Source of the DNA: WS-2 sp036507005
GTDB taxonomy: Bacteria > Eisenbacteria > RBG-16-71-46
NCBI GenBank assembly: GCA_036507005.1
Contig: DASXQT010000081.1
Span: 1 to 54,960 of the forward strand
Direction: 5' to 3'
Length of the DNA: 54,960 bases
The position numbers were made by a program, and so were the translations under genes. Below are positions 35,700 to 44,741 of the stretch, piece by piece; the first letter of the stretch is position 1, and each line of letters opens with the position of its first letter. The notes below the pieces were generated by a model. It did no database searches. It was not told the origin of the DNA and saw only the letters and a program-made list of their open reading frames with translations.

Positions 35700-37775
35700 T
35701 CACCTGACGACCACCGCGCGCTTGACCAGTGACTGCCCCGCCTGCGTGAGCCGCAGCCAGTAGACTCCAGGTGGAGTGCGGCCCGCTTCGTCGAGCCGCA
35801 CGAGATGCGGTCCCGCACCCAGGGCGCCGACATCGCGCACCAACCGCTCGCGTCCGCTCATGTCCAGCAGCGCCAGCGTCGCCGGCTCGGCCCGTGGCAG
35901 CGTGAGCGCCACGCTCAGTTCCCCCACCGCCGGGTTGGGGCGCGCACCTTCGAGCGCCAAGCTGAGTGCCGCGGGCACATCCACCCAGGTCTCGGCGCTC
36001 CATTGCTCGCTTCCGTCTTCGATCCAACCCAGGCGATAGGCGTAACGCGCGCCCGGCGACACACCGCGGTCCTCGAACTCCAGCCGCCCCGTGCCGTCGA
36101 ACGTGGCACGGCCGATGGCCGCCCAGTCCCCTCCCTCGCGCCGGCGGTAGACCGCGGCGTCCGCGAGTGCGCCCTCGGTGCGGTGCCAGATGATGGTGAC
36201 CCGGTCGGGCAGCGCCGCGACGCTCACCAGCGACACCAGCGTCGGCGTCGGGCCGTCGCCGAAATAGCGCTGGGCGTAGATCTGGTCCTGGATCCCGTTA
36301 CGGAAGTCCTCCCACACGACGATCGCGCCACCGAAGCCGTCCGGGACGATGCGGAGATGGCTCTGATGCGCCGCATCGAGATTGACCAAGGCAACACCGG
36401 CCGTCGGCCATCCAGCTGCAAGACCGCCCTCGGCTCTCACGCGCTGGATGTAGCCGTGCGAATCGAAGGCCTCGACGTAGGCCACGTACGCTCCGCCCCC
36501 CCCGTCGGGCGCAAGCAGAGGCGAGGCTTGATACCCAGGGATGTCGCTCACCATGTTGCCGTTCGGTAGCCAGCCGGGAGCCAGCGAACCGTCGCGAAGC
36601 AGGCGCGCAACGTAGACGACGCCCGGGTAGTTGCGTTCGTCGGACCAGGCCAGCATCACGCCGCCCGCACTGTCGGCCACCACGTTCGTCAGGACCTGGC
36701 TCCCTGTCACCGCCGCTACCGGATTCCCGCCCGACGCCCAGCCCGGCGCCACCGAGCCGTCGGACAGAATCCGGATCGCGTACACATCGGCGTCGGCGAA
36801 GTTGACGTCGTAGCCGTGCATCCAGCCGATGTATGCGCCGCCCGCTCCGTCCGGCGCCATGCCCGAAGGCGCCCACGTCCCCGCCGCCGGCGCGACCCGC
36901 TTGCCGTTCACAGGCCACCCCGCGGTCAGCTCGCCCCACCAAGTAATGCGCTGCGCCCAGACCTCAGACCCCGTTGCGTTGGAGCCCCGGCCCCAAGCCA
37001 CGATGACTCCGCCTTCGCCGTCGCTCGCCAGGAATGGGCGATGGTCCCCTTCGGGGGCTGTGCTCACCGCGAGGCCGTTCTCGGGCCAGCCCGAGACCCG
37101 CGTCCCGTCGCCGTTCAGGTGCTGGGCATAAATTCCGGACGCCCCGGGACGCCCGTCCCCCCACGCAAAGAACAGACCGCCCGCGCCGTCGTTTACAAGC
37201 GCAAGTTCCCCGTCGGCTTGCGTGCCGTTGGCCACGCACACTGGCAGGCCATCCTCAGGCCAGCCCGGGGCGATCTGGCCGTTGCCAAGAAGGTGCTGGG
37301 CATAAAGGTCCACACCGGTAGTGAAGACATTGCGGTAATCGATCCATCCAACAAAGGCGCCACCCTCGCCATCGGGCGCGATGACCTGACTGTACTGGTC
37401 CCCCGCGGCCCTGGTCGCTGGCGCGCCGATCACCGGCCAGCCGGGAGCCCGAGTGCCGTTGGCAAGGATTCGTTGGACGTAGATGTCCTCGTTCAGGTCC
37501 CGGTAGGTTTGCCACACGATGAGCGCGCCGCCTCTCCCGTCACTGCAGACTCTCGGGTTGTTGCCCCCGCACGTATCCGCAAGGACGCATACCGGCAAGC
37601 CGTTCGTGGCCCACTGTACCGGCGTGCCCGTAGCAGGCGTGGAGGTCGCGAGCAGAAGAAGCGCGGCAAGGTGGGACGGCGCTGCGGTGAAGGAGGCGGA
37701 GCGTGAGTCACGAAGCCTGCGCCTGTGGAAGACGTGCAGGACCAGCCAGCCCAGGGTTACGCGCGACGGGAGCAT
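35700..37775 (-). CDS. Secreted repeat protein with Por/FlgD-like C-terminal sorting domain
   Basis: A 691-residue protein. After a long hydrophobic leader (signal-like segment HLAALLLLATSTPATGT ends about residue 52) come seven to eight repeats of about 60 residues with the pattern PDGxGGAxVxWxDxR...DxYAQRxLxxG...APGWPxxGxxV. These probably form a beta-propeller. A fibronectin-like domain (RVTIIWHRTEGALADAAVY) precedes the C-terminal 90 residues, which carry ARPNPAVGELSVALTLPRAE and end GVYWLRLTQAGQSLVKRAVVVR. That is the FlgD-Ig/Por-type C-terminal module used by type IX-like secretion in the FCB group. ATG 37775 is the only start before the leader and has no ribosome site. A poly-C run (minus strand) lies 26 bases upstream of it. 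Confidence 0.82.
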   Translation of the reverse strand: MLPSRVTLGWLVLHVFHRRRLRDSRSASFTAAPSHLAALLLLATSTPATGTPVQWATNGLPVCVLADTCGGNNPRVCSDGRGGALIVWQTYRDLNEDIYVQRILANGTRAPGWPVIGAPATRAAGDQYSQVIAPDGEGGAFVGWIDYRNVFTTGVDLYAQHLLGNGQIAPGWPEDGLPVCVANGTQADGELALVNDGAGGLFFAWGDGRPGASGIYAQHLNGDGTRVSGWPENGLAVSTAPEGDHRPFLASDGEGGVIVAWGRGSNATGSEVWAQRITWWGELTAGWPVNGKRVAPAAGTWAPSGMAPDGAGGAYIGWMHGYDVNFADADVYAIRILSDGSVAPGWASGGNPVAAVTGSQVLTNVVADSAGGVMLAWSDERNYPGVVYVARLLRDGSLAPGWLPNGNMVSDIPGYQASPLLAPDGGGGAYVAYVEAFDSHGYIQRVRAEGGLAAGWPTAGVALVNLDAAHQSHLRIVPDGFGGAIVVWEDFRNGIQDQIYAQRYFGDGPTPTLVSLVSVAALPDRVTIIWHRTEGALADAAVYRRREGGDWAAIGRATFDGTGRLEFEDRGVSPGARYAYRLGWIEDGSEQWSAETWVDVPAALSLALEGARPNPAVGELSVALTLPRAEPATLALLDMSGRERLVRDVGALGAGPHLVRLDEAGRTPPGVYWLRLTQAGQSLVKRAVVVR

Positions 37776-37800
37776 CGGATAGGAGAAACAGTTTGACACC

Positions 37801-37812
37801 GGGGGGGGGGGG
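37801..37812. repeat. poly-G tract (12 G) between two divergent surface-protein genes
   Basis: Twelve consecutive G followed by A and four more G. It lies in the 136-base spacer between the two secreted-protein genes, 26 bases before the minus-strand start and 99 bases before the plus-strand GTG. Homopolymers of this length are rare in the window. A TTGACA sits at 37793-37798 but no -10 box lies at a usable distance on the other side of the tract. Confidence 0.9.
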
Positions 37813-37911
37813 AGGGGTCCAGGGTGAAATGGCGTCCGGGATCGGGAGAAGGCCGCACGAGACCCGCTCGGTCCGGCTCCCCAATCGGGCGCCCATGGAA
37901 AGGAGGCCGCC

Positions 37912-40900
37912 GTGTCCGCGTGGCCCTTCCCCGCTCGGGCATACATACCCCCGGCCCGCTTCGTCCCTGTTGCCCTCCTCGGTTCGCTGATCGTCACTCT
38001 CGCCTCCACAGCCTCTCTCGCCCTCACGGCCGCCGATTCGGGGCGCTGGACCCCGCCCCGCGCCTGGCACGGGACGGCGGTCCACATGGCGCTACTCCCC
38101 GGCTACCATGACACGCAGCACCACTCCGAGATCATCTGGTGGCAGGGACTCGCGGACAACCAGACGATGTACGGTGGCCTTTGGGGCTGGAATCCCGGCG
38201 ACTACAATTGCGCGAGCTACCCCATCTCGAGCTTTGACAGCCTCATGTTCCAGCTGCCCGACACCTCCAAGGTTTTCTGCTCGTCCGAGAATCACCTCGG
38301 ATCGGGGGAGCTCTTCCTGGCCGGGGGAACGCAGCCGGGAACCGAGAACGGGGCCCGGCATGCCTACAAGTTCGACCCAGGCACGAACTCCTGGACGCAG
38401 GTCGACTCGATGAGCGCGTCGCGGCCATTCCCCAATGGAGGCCGATGGTACGCGACCTCGACGACCCTGGCCGCGGGGAACAAGGTTCTCGTCACGAGCG
38501 GCAGCCAATACCCGCATATCGAGTACTTCTCCGGCCTGCTCGGCAACGACATCGCGCCGGCCGACAGCGCCCTGTTCCGCTACGGGCTGGGGTACAACGG
38601 AGTGGACGATGGCGCGATCCGCACCTCCTCCACTCTCCGGTGGCCCAACCCGCGCGAGGGGGCTTCGGCGGTCTTCACCGATGTCACATACGTCTTCGGG
38701 GGAAAGCTGCGCAATGGTTTGTACACGAACGAAGCCTGGCATCTCAACCGGAAAGACAACGCGTTCGGGGCGGATTACGACTACGCATGGTCTCCGTTAG
38801 AGAATCTGGACAATCCGCCAGCGGCGCGCTGGGAGCACAGCGCGATCACCGCAGGCAAGGATTCGGCCTGGGTGATCGTCTTCGGTGGTGTCAGGAAGAA
38901 CCTCGGCCAGGACGTCGTGCTCGACGACGTCTGGAGGCTCCACAACGAAGCGACTTTCTGGCAATGGACGCTCGTCCAGATCCAATCCTCCCCCGAATCC
39001 CCTGGCCCGCGCTGGGGGCATGCCGCGATCTTCCATGCGCCCTCGCGCCGCATGCTGATGTTCGGCGGACGCGGCGCTACCACCGGCTCCCCCACCGACG
39101 GCGCGCTGTGGGCCCTCAACTTCGCGCCGGGCTTCTCCACCGCCACCTGGCAGAAGCTCAGCGCCACGGGCCCCAGCCCGCGCTTCGACCACGCGGTCTC
39201 CTACGACACGCTCTGGAGGGAGTTCGACACGAATGGCAATGGCTCCGATACGACCGTGGCGCTCCTGTTCGGCGGCGACCTCGGCGGAGGGTCAAAGGCG
39301 AACGACCTCTGGAAGCTGCACATCGGTCCGGACACGGCTTGGCGCCAGGTCACGCTGGGGGGCACGCCGCCCTCGCCCCGCAGCGGCCACACCCTGGCGG
39401 CCTATGCTGTGTTGCATACGGCGTACGTCTTCGGCGGCTCGACGACGGACAAGACGGTCTACGTGACGCATGTGGACCCGCCGGCGGGCGTGACGCGGCA
39501 GTGGAGCCCGCTCACCGAGAACTCGGTCGCTCTCCGCAACCACACCGCGATCCTCAAGCCCAACGTGATCTTCGAGCGCGTGCCCGAGGTCTACAACGAC
39601 TCCACGAATTCATGGACACGGCTCACCAACGCCCCCCACCTCCAAGACTGGTACCCGCAGGGCTTCGTCTGGAAGCCTGACACCGTGTTCTTCTCCGGAC
39701 CCGACACGCTTTCGTACAAGTTCTCGATCAGCGGTCAGAGCTGGACGCCCTTCCCCAATAAGTCCACGAACTACAGGGGCGGCTCGGCGGTGATGTACCG
39801 GCCGGGTAAGGTGATGAAGTGCGGCTCGCGCGACAGCGAGACGGGGACGCTCGCTCCCGCGATCGACACGACCAAGCGGATCGATCTCAACGCCGGCACT
39901 GCAGCGAAGTGGGAACTCACGGCGAAAGCGATGCTCCCTCGCGTCAACCACAACCTGGTGCTGCTTCCCAACGGCAAGGTGCTGGTGGTGGGTGGCACCG
40001 CCAAGGGCGGCAACGACCGGGGGGCCGACCCGGTGTTCAAGCCCGAGATCTGGGACCCGGACAACAGCGGGGGTTTGGGCGGTTGGTTCGGGCGCGACAC
40101 GCTGGCACGGCATGCGATGGTGCGCGATTACCACAGCACGGCCCTGCTCCTGCCGGACGCCCGCATCCTGTGCGCGGGCGGGAATGCCGACAAGTTCTCT
40201 CGGGACAGCGCAGAGATCTTCTGCCCGCCCTACCTGTTCAAGAGCGACGGCACACTCGCAACCCGGCCGCCCGTGAACGGGTCGCCCCAGCGGGTGCGCT
40301 ATGGGGCGGGGTTCTCGGTGTGCCTGTCGGCCAACGACAGCATCGCCGGGCTTTGCCTGATCCGCCCGGCTGCGGTCACGCACGGGTTCGACCAGAACCA
40401 GCGCTACGTGCCGCTCAGCTTCACGCCCATGAACTATCCGACCTCGAATCTCGTGGCGACCGCGCCGGCAGACAGCAGCGCGGCGCCGCCGGGCGATTAC
40501 CTGTTGTTCGCCGTCAGGCCCAACGGCGTGCCCTCGATCGCGCGCTGGGTGCGGATGGGGGCCTCGTGGCCGTCGGGCGATGTGACCCGGCCGGGCCAGA
40601 TCACCGACCTCGCGAGCGACTTCGTGAGCAGCAATTCGGTGAGCCTGTACTGGACTGCCAGCGGAGACGACGGATCGGCGGGCACGGCGTCTTACGTCGA
40701 CATACGCCGGTCCAACTCCACGATCACGAGCTCGAACTTCGACTCCGCCACACCCGTGAACCAGCCCGTGCCGTACTGCTCGGGGGCCCTGCAGATCCAC
40801 GTCGTAACTGGGCTTGCCGCCAGCCACACCTACTATTTCGCAATGAAGTTCGTCGACGAGAGCGGGAACAAGTCGCTCATGAGCAACGTGGTCTCTGCCA

Positions 40901-41817
40901 CTACGACGTGCAGCGGCTGTGGAGGCGACCGCGCCGGGTTGGCGCCCGAGGACGAAGCGTCCGCGCACGTGGCGCGCGGCGCGCGGGCCCAGGAGACCGG
41001 TGGCGCCGCCCCGCCCACGGCGGCCCTCAGCGGCGCCGGCACCGCGCTCCTCGTGGAGGCGACGCCGGGAACGAACAGCCTCGACGTCAGCCTGACTGCG
41101 ATCGATGGCGAGAGTTACGAGGGTCACGCCCTGTCGAGCGGTGCCGGCGTTCTGCTCAAATCGCCGGAGAGGGACGAGGTTCACTACGACCTGCTTCCGG
41201 GCGATCGATTCGCTTTCTGCACTCCGGAGCGGTCAGCGCGCTGGGTGGTCCTCGAGCCGTGCATCGTGGAGCAGGTGCTGACAGCGATTCGCGGCCAGGA
41301 TGCAGCGTGGAGCCTCGATGAAGCCCGGCACTCGCGCCTCGGGGACTTGGCCGCCCTGCTCGCCGCCGGGAGCCCGCCGCCGCTGCTGCCGGGCGACACG
41401 CTGGCGCTTCACTACTCGGCGGCGGCCGACAGCGTCGTGCCGCCCTCCGGCTGGTTCCTGTTGCTCGACAGGCCGTCAGCCGGCGCGACCCTCACCCGGG
41501 CCGGCGGGCGCAGATCAGATACCGGTTCGCTGATTCCCGCTTCCTTCGCCCTGCGTCAGAACCAGCCCAACCCGTTCAACGCCCGCACCACGATCCGCTT
41601 CGAGCTTCCGGTCGGAGCCATGGTGAAGCTCGAGGTCTTCGACCTCCAAGGGCGCCGGCTGAGCGTGCTGGCCGACCGCTACTACGCCCCGGGCTATCAC
41701 TCGGTGGAGTGGGACAAACGCTCCCGGGACGGCGCGACGGCCCAGCCAGGGGTGTACTTCTACCGTATCCGGGCCGGTCAGAATCGCGCCCTCAGGCGGA
41801 TGGTGGTCTTGCCCTGA
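37912..41817 (+). CDS. Secreted galactose/glyoxal-oxidase-like protein with Kelch insertion and Por/FlgD-like C-terminal domain
   Basis: A 1,301-residue protein. GTG 37912 has AAGGAGG six bases upstream and a signal peptide (VALLGSLIVTLASTASLALT). The ligands of the AA5 copper-radical oxidase site can be matched: Cys123 (VFCSSENHLG), Tyr180 (GRWYATSTT), Tyr740-His741 (RDYHSTALLLPDARILCAGG) and His824 (VTHGFDQNQRYVPLSF). Between Tyr180 and Tyr740 five Kelch repeats (about 240-545, of the type PSPRxxHxxxxY...FGG...NDLWxL) are inserted into the oxidase propeller. After the early-set domain come a fibronectin-III domain (about 900-1005) and a C-terminal Por/FlgD module (LRQNQPNPFNARTTIRFELP... 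GVYFYRI). The likely role is surface-located oxidation of sugars or aldehydes with H2O2 release; the substrate is unknown. Confidence 0.87.
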   Translation: MSAWPFPARAYIPPARFVPVALLGSLIVTLASTASLALTAADSGRWTPPRAWHGTAVHMALLPGYHDTQHHSEIIWWQGLADNQTMYGGLWGWNPGDYNCASYPISSFDSLMFQLPDTSKVFCSSENHLGSGELFLAGGTQPGTENGARHAYKFDPGTNSWTQVDSMSASRPFPNGGRWYATSTTLAAGNKVLVTSGSQYPHIEYFSGLLGNDIAPADSALFRYGLGYNGVDDGAIRTSSTLRWPNPREGASAVFTDVTYVFGGKLRNGLYTNEAWHLNRKDNAFGADYDYAWSPLENLDNPPAARWEHSAITAGKDSAWVIVFGGVRKNLGQDVVLDDVWRLHNEATFWQWTLVQIQSSPESPGPRWGHAAIFHAPSRRMLMFGGRGATTGSPTDGALWALNFAPGFSTATWQKLSATGPSPRFDHAVSYDTLWREFDTNGNGSDTTVALLFGGDLGGGSKANDLWKLHIGPDTAWRQVTLGGTPPSPRSGHTLAAYAVLHTAYVFGGSTTDKTVYVTHVDPPAGVTRQWSPLTENSVALRNHTAILKPNVIFERVPEVYNDSTNSWTRLTNAPHLQDWYPQGFVWKPDTVFFSGPDTLSYKFSISGQSWTPFPNKSTNYRGGSAVMYRPGKVMKCGSRDSETGTLAPAIDTTKRIDLNAGTAAKWELTAKAMLPRVNHNLVLLPNGKVLVVGGTAKGGNDRGADPVFKPEIWDPDNSGGLGGWFGRDTLARHAMVRDYHSTALLLPDARILCAGGNADKFSRDSAEIFCPPYLFKSDGTLATRPPVNGSPQRVRYGAGFSVCLSANDSIAGLCLIRPAAVTHGFDQNQRYVPLSFTPMNYPTSNLVATAPADSSAAPPGDYLLFAVRPNGVPSIARWVRMGASWPSGDVTRPGQITDLASDFVSSNSVSLYWTASGDDGSAGTASYVDIRRSNSTITSSNFDSATPVNQPVPYCSGALQIHVVTGLAASHTYYFAMKFVDESGNKSLMSNVVSATTTCSGCGGDRAGLAPEDEASAHVARGARAQETGGAAPPTAALSGAGTALLVEATPGTNSLDVSLTAIDGESYEGHALSSGAGVLLKSPERDEVHYDLLPGDRFAFCTPERSARWVVLEPCIVEQVLTAIRGQDAAWSLDEARHSRLGDLAALLAAGSPPPLLPGDTLALHYSAAADSVVPPSGWFLLLDRPSAGATLTRAGGRRSDTGSLIPASFALRQNQPNPFNARTTIRFELPVGAMVKLEVFDLQGRRLSVLADRYYAPGYHSVEWDKRSRDGATAQPGVYFYRIRAGQNRALRRMVVLP

Positions 41818-41834
41818 GGTGCCGGATCAATGCA

Positions 41835-41871
41835 GCGGGCGGCCGCACCAACCACAGGTGCGGCCGCCCGC
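41835..41871. terminator. strong bidirectional hairpin between convergent genes
   Basis: A perfect 15-bp stem (41835-41849 with 41857-41871: GCGGGCGGCCGCACC and its complement) with a seven-base loop AACCACA. It lies 18 bases after the oxidase-like gene and about 50 bases from the stop of the minus-strand gene. It has no T-run, but the position and perfect stem make it a likely shared terminator. Confidence 0.72.
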
Positions 41872-41922
41872 GGTCACGATCGAGCGGCGGATGCGCTCAG
41901 GCGAGCGCGCTCCAACCGGCCG

Positions 41923-44715
41923 TCAGAAGTTGAATCCCACCGCGAACTGCTGGCGCGGGCGCTTCGAGAAGCCGCGGAAGTCGCTGGTGGTCCAGGCGTA
42001 GTTCCAGCGCAGCGCCGGGAAGTAGCCGCCGCCGATGAAGAACGCCGCCCCCGCGCTCCCGAGGTGGTCCTGGGCGCCGTGGTTCCAGGCCCAGGCCGCG
42101 TCCGCGAACAGCGCGCCGTTCACGGTCGGGAACACCCACGGCACCGGGACCGCGAGGGTCAGGCCCTGGAGCAGCGGGAAGCGGACCTCCTGCTGCACCA
42201 GCACGGTCTGGAGTCCCGAGAGCGTGCGGCGGTCGTAGCCGCGCAGCGAGTAGCCGCCGCCCAGGAAGTAGCGCTGCGCGTCGCGGCCCAGGCTCGACTG
42301 CCCCTGCACCCGCGTCGCGGCCACGACCCCCGGCACCAGCGAGTGGTAGTGACGGAACTCGCCGAGCACCGTACCGAAGTCGCCGGCGCCCGAGGTGAGG
42401 TCGCGGGTGAAGCCGGCCGAGACGAAGAAGCGCGAGCCCAGGCTGGGGCCGAGCCAGGTCCAGCGCGAGTTGTCGTGCACCAGCGTGACGAAGTTCGAGA
42501 CCAGGTCCACGTTCTGGGAGATCCCGTTCTGCAGCCGGTGGTCGCTCGCGTGCCGCATCAGCACCGTGCCCTCGAGGCGCGTGAACTTGTCGAACGGGTA
42601 GCTCGCGAGCCCCACCATGCCCACGCGGCGCTCGCGCCGGACCTGGTCGAGCTGCGCGTCGTAGATCTGGGTGAGGCGGAAGGCGCCGAACCCGTAGTTG
42701 AGCCGCCGTCCCTGGTTGAAGTAGGTGACGCCGCCCTCGAAGCCATCCCAGAAGTTGCCGAAGCGCTCGGCGTCGTTGGCGAGGAAGAAGAAGAGCTGCT
42801 CGTTGCCGAGCACGTCGCTCAGCACGATCTGTCCGCCTCCACCGCCGCCCAGGCCGGGGTCGTAACCCAGCCCGTTCTGGATCAGGTCGAGCCCGAGCTG
42901 GCGCTGGTAACGCTGGGCCGCATCCTGGTCGATCGCGGCCGCCACCATCGGCACGGGCGCGGTCGGCGTCTCGTGCTCGACCGTCAGCGTGTCGGGATCG
43001 AACGCGATGCGGTAGGTCTCGAACGTGATCGCCTGCTGCGCGGTGAAGAGCAGGCCGCGGCTCCCGGAGGTCCAGTCGGGGTCCAGCGCCGGACCCGCGA
43101 GCCGGGTGACGCGGCGCGCCTCGGTCGACGGCTCCGCGGGGCGCACGTAGAGATCACTGGTGCCGCCGCGCGTCGATCGGAACGCGACCCAGCGCCCGTC
43201 CGGCGAGTAGGCCGGCTGGCGGTCGTCCCCGGAGCCGGGATGGCTCAGCTCCTCGATCGCGCCGCTCTCGAGCGACAGCCGGAAGAGGGCGTAGCTGCGG
43301 CCGCCGGAGGCGCGGTCGGAGGCGAAGGCGACCCAGCGCCCGTCGGGCGAGACGTCGGGCTCGAGGTCGTCGAAGTCGTCGTTCGTCAGCCGCTCGAGCC
43401 GCACGGCACCGCCCGGCCAGCTCGCGCGGTAGAGGTCGCTCCGGCCCCCGAAGTCCTGGGCCGAGAACACCACGGCGCTGTCGCCGGGCGCGAGGCTCGG
43501 ATCGTTGATCGCGACCAGGCCCGGGAACTCGAGGCGCCGCATCACCCGCCGCCGCTCGGAGTCGACCACGTAGAGGGCGTCGCGGCCGCCGCGCTTGGAG
43601 GACAGCGCGACCAGGCCCGAGGGCGAGGCGTCGGGACGGCTGCGGAACAGATGGAACGACTCGAACTGGGGCGACTGTCCGCCGCGCAGCAGGCGCCGCT
43701 CGCGGCGCCCGCCCTTGCGGTTCGGCTCGTTGAGCATGAGGTCGACGCCCGCCTCGCTGGCGGTGAAGTGGCAGAAGCGAGTGGTGGTATCCGTCGGGCT
43801 GCGCGCCGGCAGCACCCGCGGGCCGAGGTTGAAGCGCCCGCGCAGCGTGAGGCGGCGGGCGACGTCCTGGGCCCGCGTGGTGGTGGCCACGGTCGGATAG
43901 TAGCGGCGCCGGATCTCGCCGAACCACGACTCGTCGGCCTCCTTGAGCGGGACCCCGAGCACGATCCGGAACGCGGTCTCGAAGTCCTCGGCGCGGTACC
44001 AGTTGTCCATCAGGTCGAACACCTTGTCGCGGCCGTAGCGCTCGGAGAGGTAGAGCAGGAACGACTGCCCCTCCTTGTACATCAGCACGGTCCCCGTGAT
44101 GTCGTCGCTGCGGGTGAGCGGCCGGGCCTCGCCGGTCAGCACCGCGTCGCGCAGCAGGCCTTCGGCGTCGGCGTCCCAGTGGGTGCCGCAGAACTCCGCC
44201 AGCCCCTCGGTGAACCACAGCGGCGGCAGGTAGTTCTGGGTGCGGCGGTGATCGCGCATCACGCGCGTCAGCTTCTCGAGCATGTAGGCGTGGGTGAGCT
44301 CGTGGCGCGTCACCCATTCGAGCCGGGCGCGCGATCCGGTGTGCGGGATCAGCACGCGCCCCTTGATCAGCTCGGTCAGACCGCCGGTGCCCTCGGAGAT
44401 CAGGCCAGGGCTGGCATTGGTCTGCTGGAACAGGTGGTGGACCGAGTAGAGCAGGATCGGGATGCGGCGCCTGGACTCGAGCCGGAAACGCCCGTCGTAC
44501 TCGACGCAAACGCTTTCTGCGAAAGCCGCAAGGCTCCGTGCAAGGGTCTCCTCCTCCGTGTAGTAGTGGAGCCGGAGGTGGGGCGTTTCGAGCACCGCCC
44601 AGTCGAGAGGCTCGTACTGGACCTTGTTCTTGCCAAAGCCTTGACCGAAAGCCGCGGGGGCGGCGGCGAGCAAGACCAACGAAAGGGCCGCGGCCGCGCG
44701 CAAGCTGGAAGGCAT
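41923..44715 (-). CDS. Zinc metalloprotease / TolB-like propeller / Omp85-like barrel fusion protein
   Basis: A 930-residue protein in three parts. The signal peptide (LSLVLLAAAPAAFG) is followed by a gluzincin-type peptidase domain (about 30-270) with HELTH (His138, Glu139, His142) and WFTEGLAEF supplying the third ligand Glu170. A PD40/TolB-like propeller (about 330-560) shows DPSLAPGDSAVVFSAQDFGGRSDLY, EPDVSPDGRWVAFASDRASG and QPAYSPDGRWVAFRSTRGG. A C-terminal barrel of about 300 residues carries the Omp85/surface-antigen hallmark FLGGGYSLRGYDRRTLSG (LRGY loop) and ends in aromatic FAVGFNF. ATG 44715 has GGAG five bases upstream. The architecture suggests an outer-membrane protein displaying its own protease. 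It is 26 bases after dapB, perhaps cotranscribed. Confidence 0.85.
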   Translation of the reverse strand: MPSSLRAAAALSLVLLAAAPAAFGQGFGKNKVQYEPLDWAVLETPHLRLHYYTEEETLARSLAAFAESVCVEYDGRFRLESRRRIPILLYSVHHLFQQTNASPGLISEGTGGLTELIKGRVLIPHTGSRARLEWVTRHELTHAYMLEKLTRVMRDHRRTQNYLPPLWFTEGLAEFCGTHWDADAEGLLRDAVLTGEARPLTRSDDITGTVLMYKEGQSFLLYLSERYGRDKVFDLMDNWYRAEDFETAFRIVLGVPLKEADESWFGEIRRRYYPTVATTTRAQDVARRLTLRGRFNLGPRVLPARSPTDTTTRFCHFTASEAGVDLMLNEPNRKGGRRERRLLRGGQSPQFESFHLFRSRPDASPSGLVALSSKRGGRDALYVVDSERRRVMRRLEFPGLVAINDPSLAPGDSAVVFSAQDFGGRSDLYRASWPGGAVRLERLTNDDFDDLEPDVSPDGRWVAFASDRASGGRSYALFRLSLESGAIEELSHPGSGDDRQPAYSPDGRWVAFRSTRGGTSDLYVRPAEPSTEARRVTRLAGPALDPDWTSGSRGLLFTAQQAITFETYRIAFDPDTLTVEHETPTAPVPMVAAAIDQDAAQRYQRQLGLDLIQNGLGYDPGLGGGGGGQIVLSDVLGNEQLFFFLANDAERFGNFWDGFEGGVTYFNQGRRLNYGFGAFRLTQIYDAQLDQVRRERRVGMVGLASYPFDKFTRLEGTVLMRHASDHRLQNGISQNVDLVSNFVTLVHDNSRWTWLGPSLGSRFFVSAGFTRDLTSGAGDFGTVLGEFRHYHSLVPGVVAATRVQGQSSLGRDAQRYFLGGGYSLRGYDRRTLSGLQTVLVQQEVRFPLLQGLTLAVPVPWVFPTVNGALFADAAWAWNHGAQDHLGSAGAAFFIGGGYFPALRWNYAWTTSDFRGFSKRPRQQFAVGFNF

Positions 44716-44741
44716 CAGTACTCCAAAGCGATGGGTTTATC

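Noticed and set aside
36000..37800. Repeats in the large secreted protein as a CRISPR array
   Set aside because: The repeats are protein-level repeats of about 180 bases with diverged DNA, not short identical repeats with spacers.
37793..37835. A promoter with TTGACA and the poly-G tract as variable spacer
   Set aside because: The next -10-like hexamer (TGAAAT) lies 26 bases from TTGACA, too far for a functional promoter at the present tract length.
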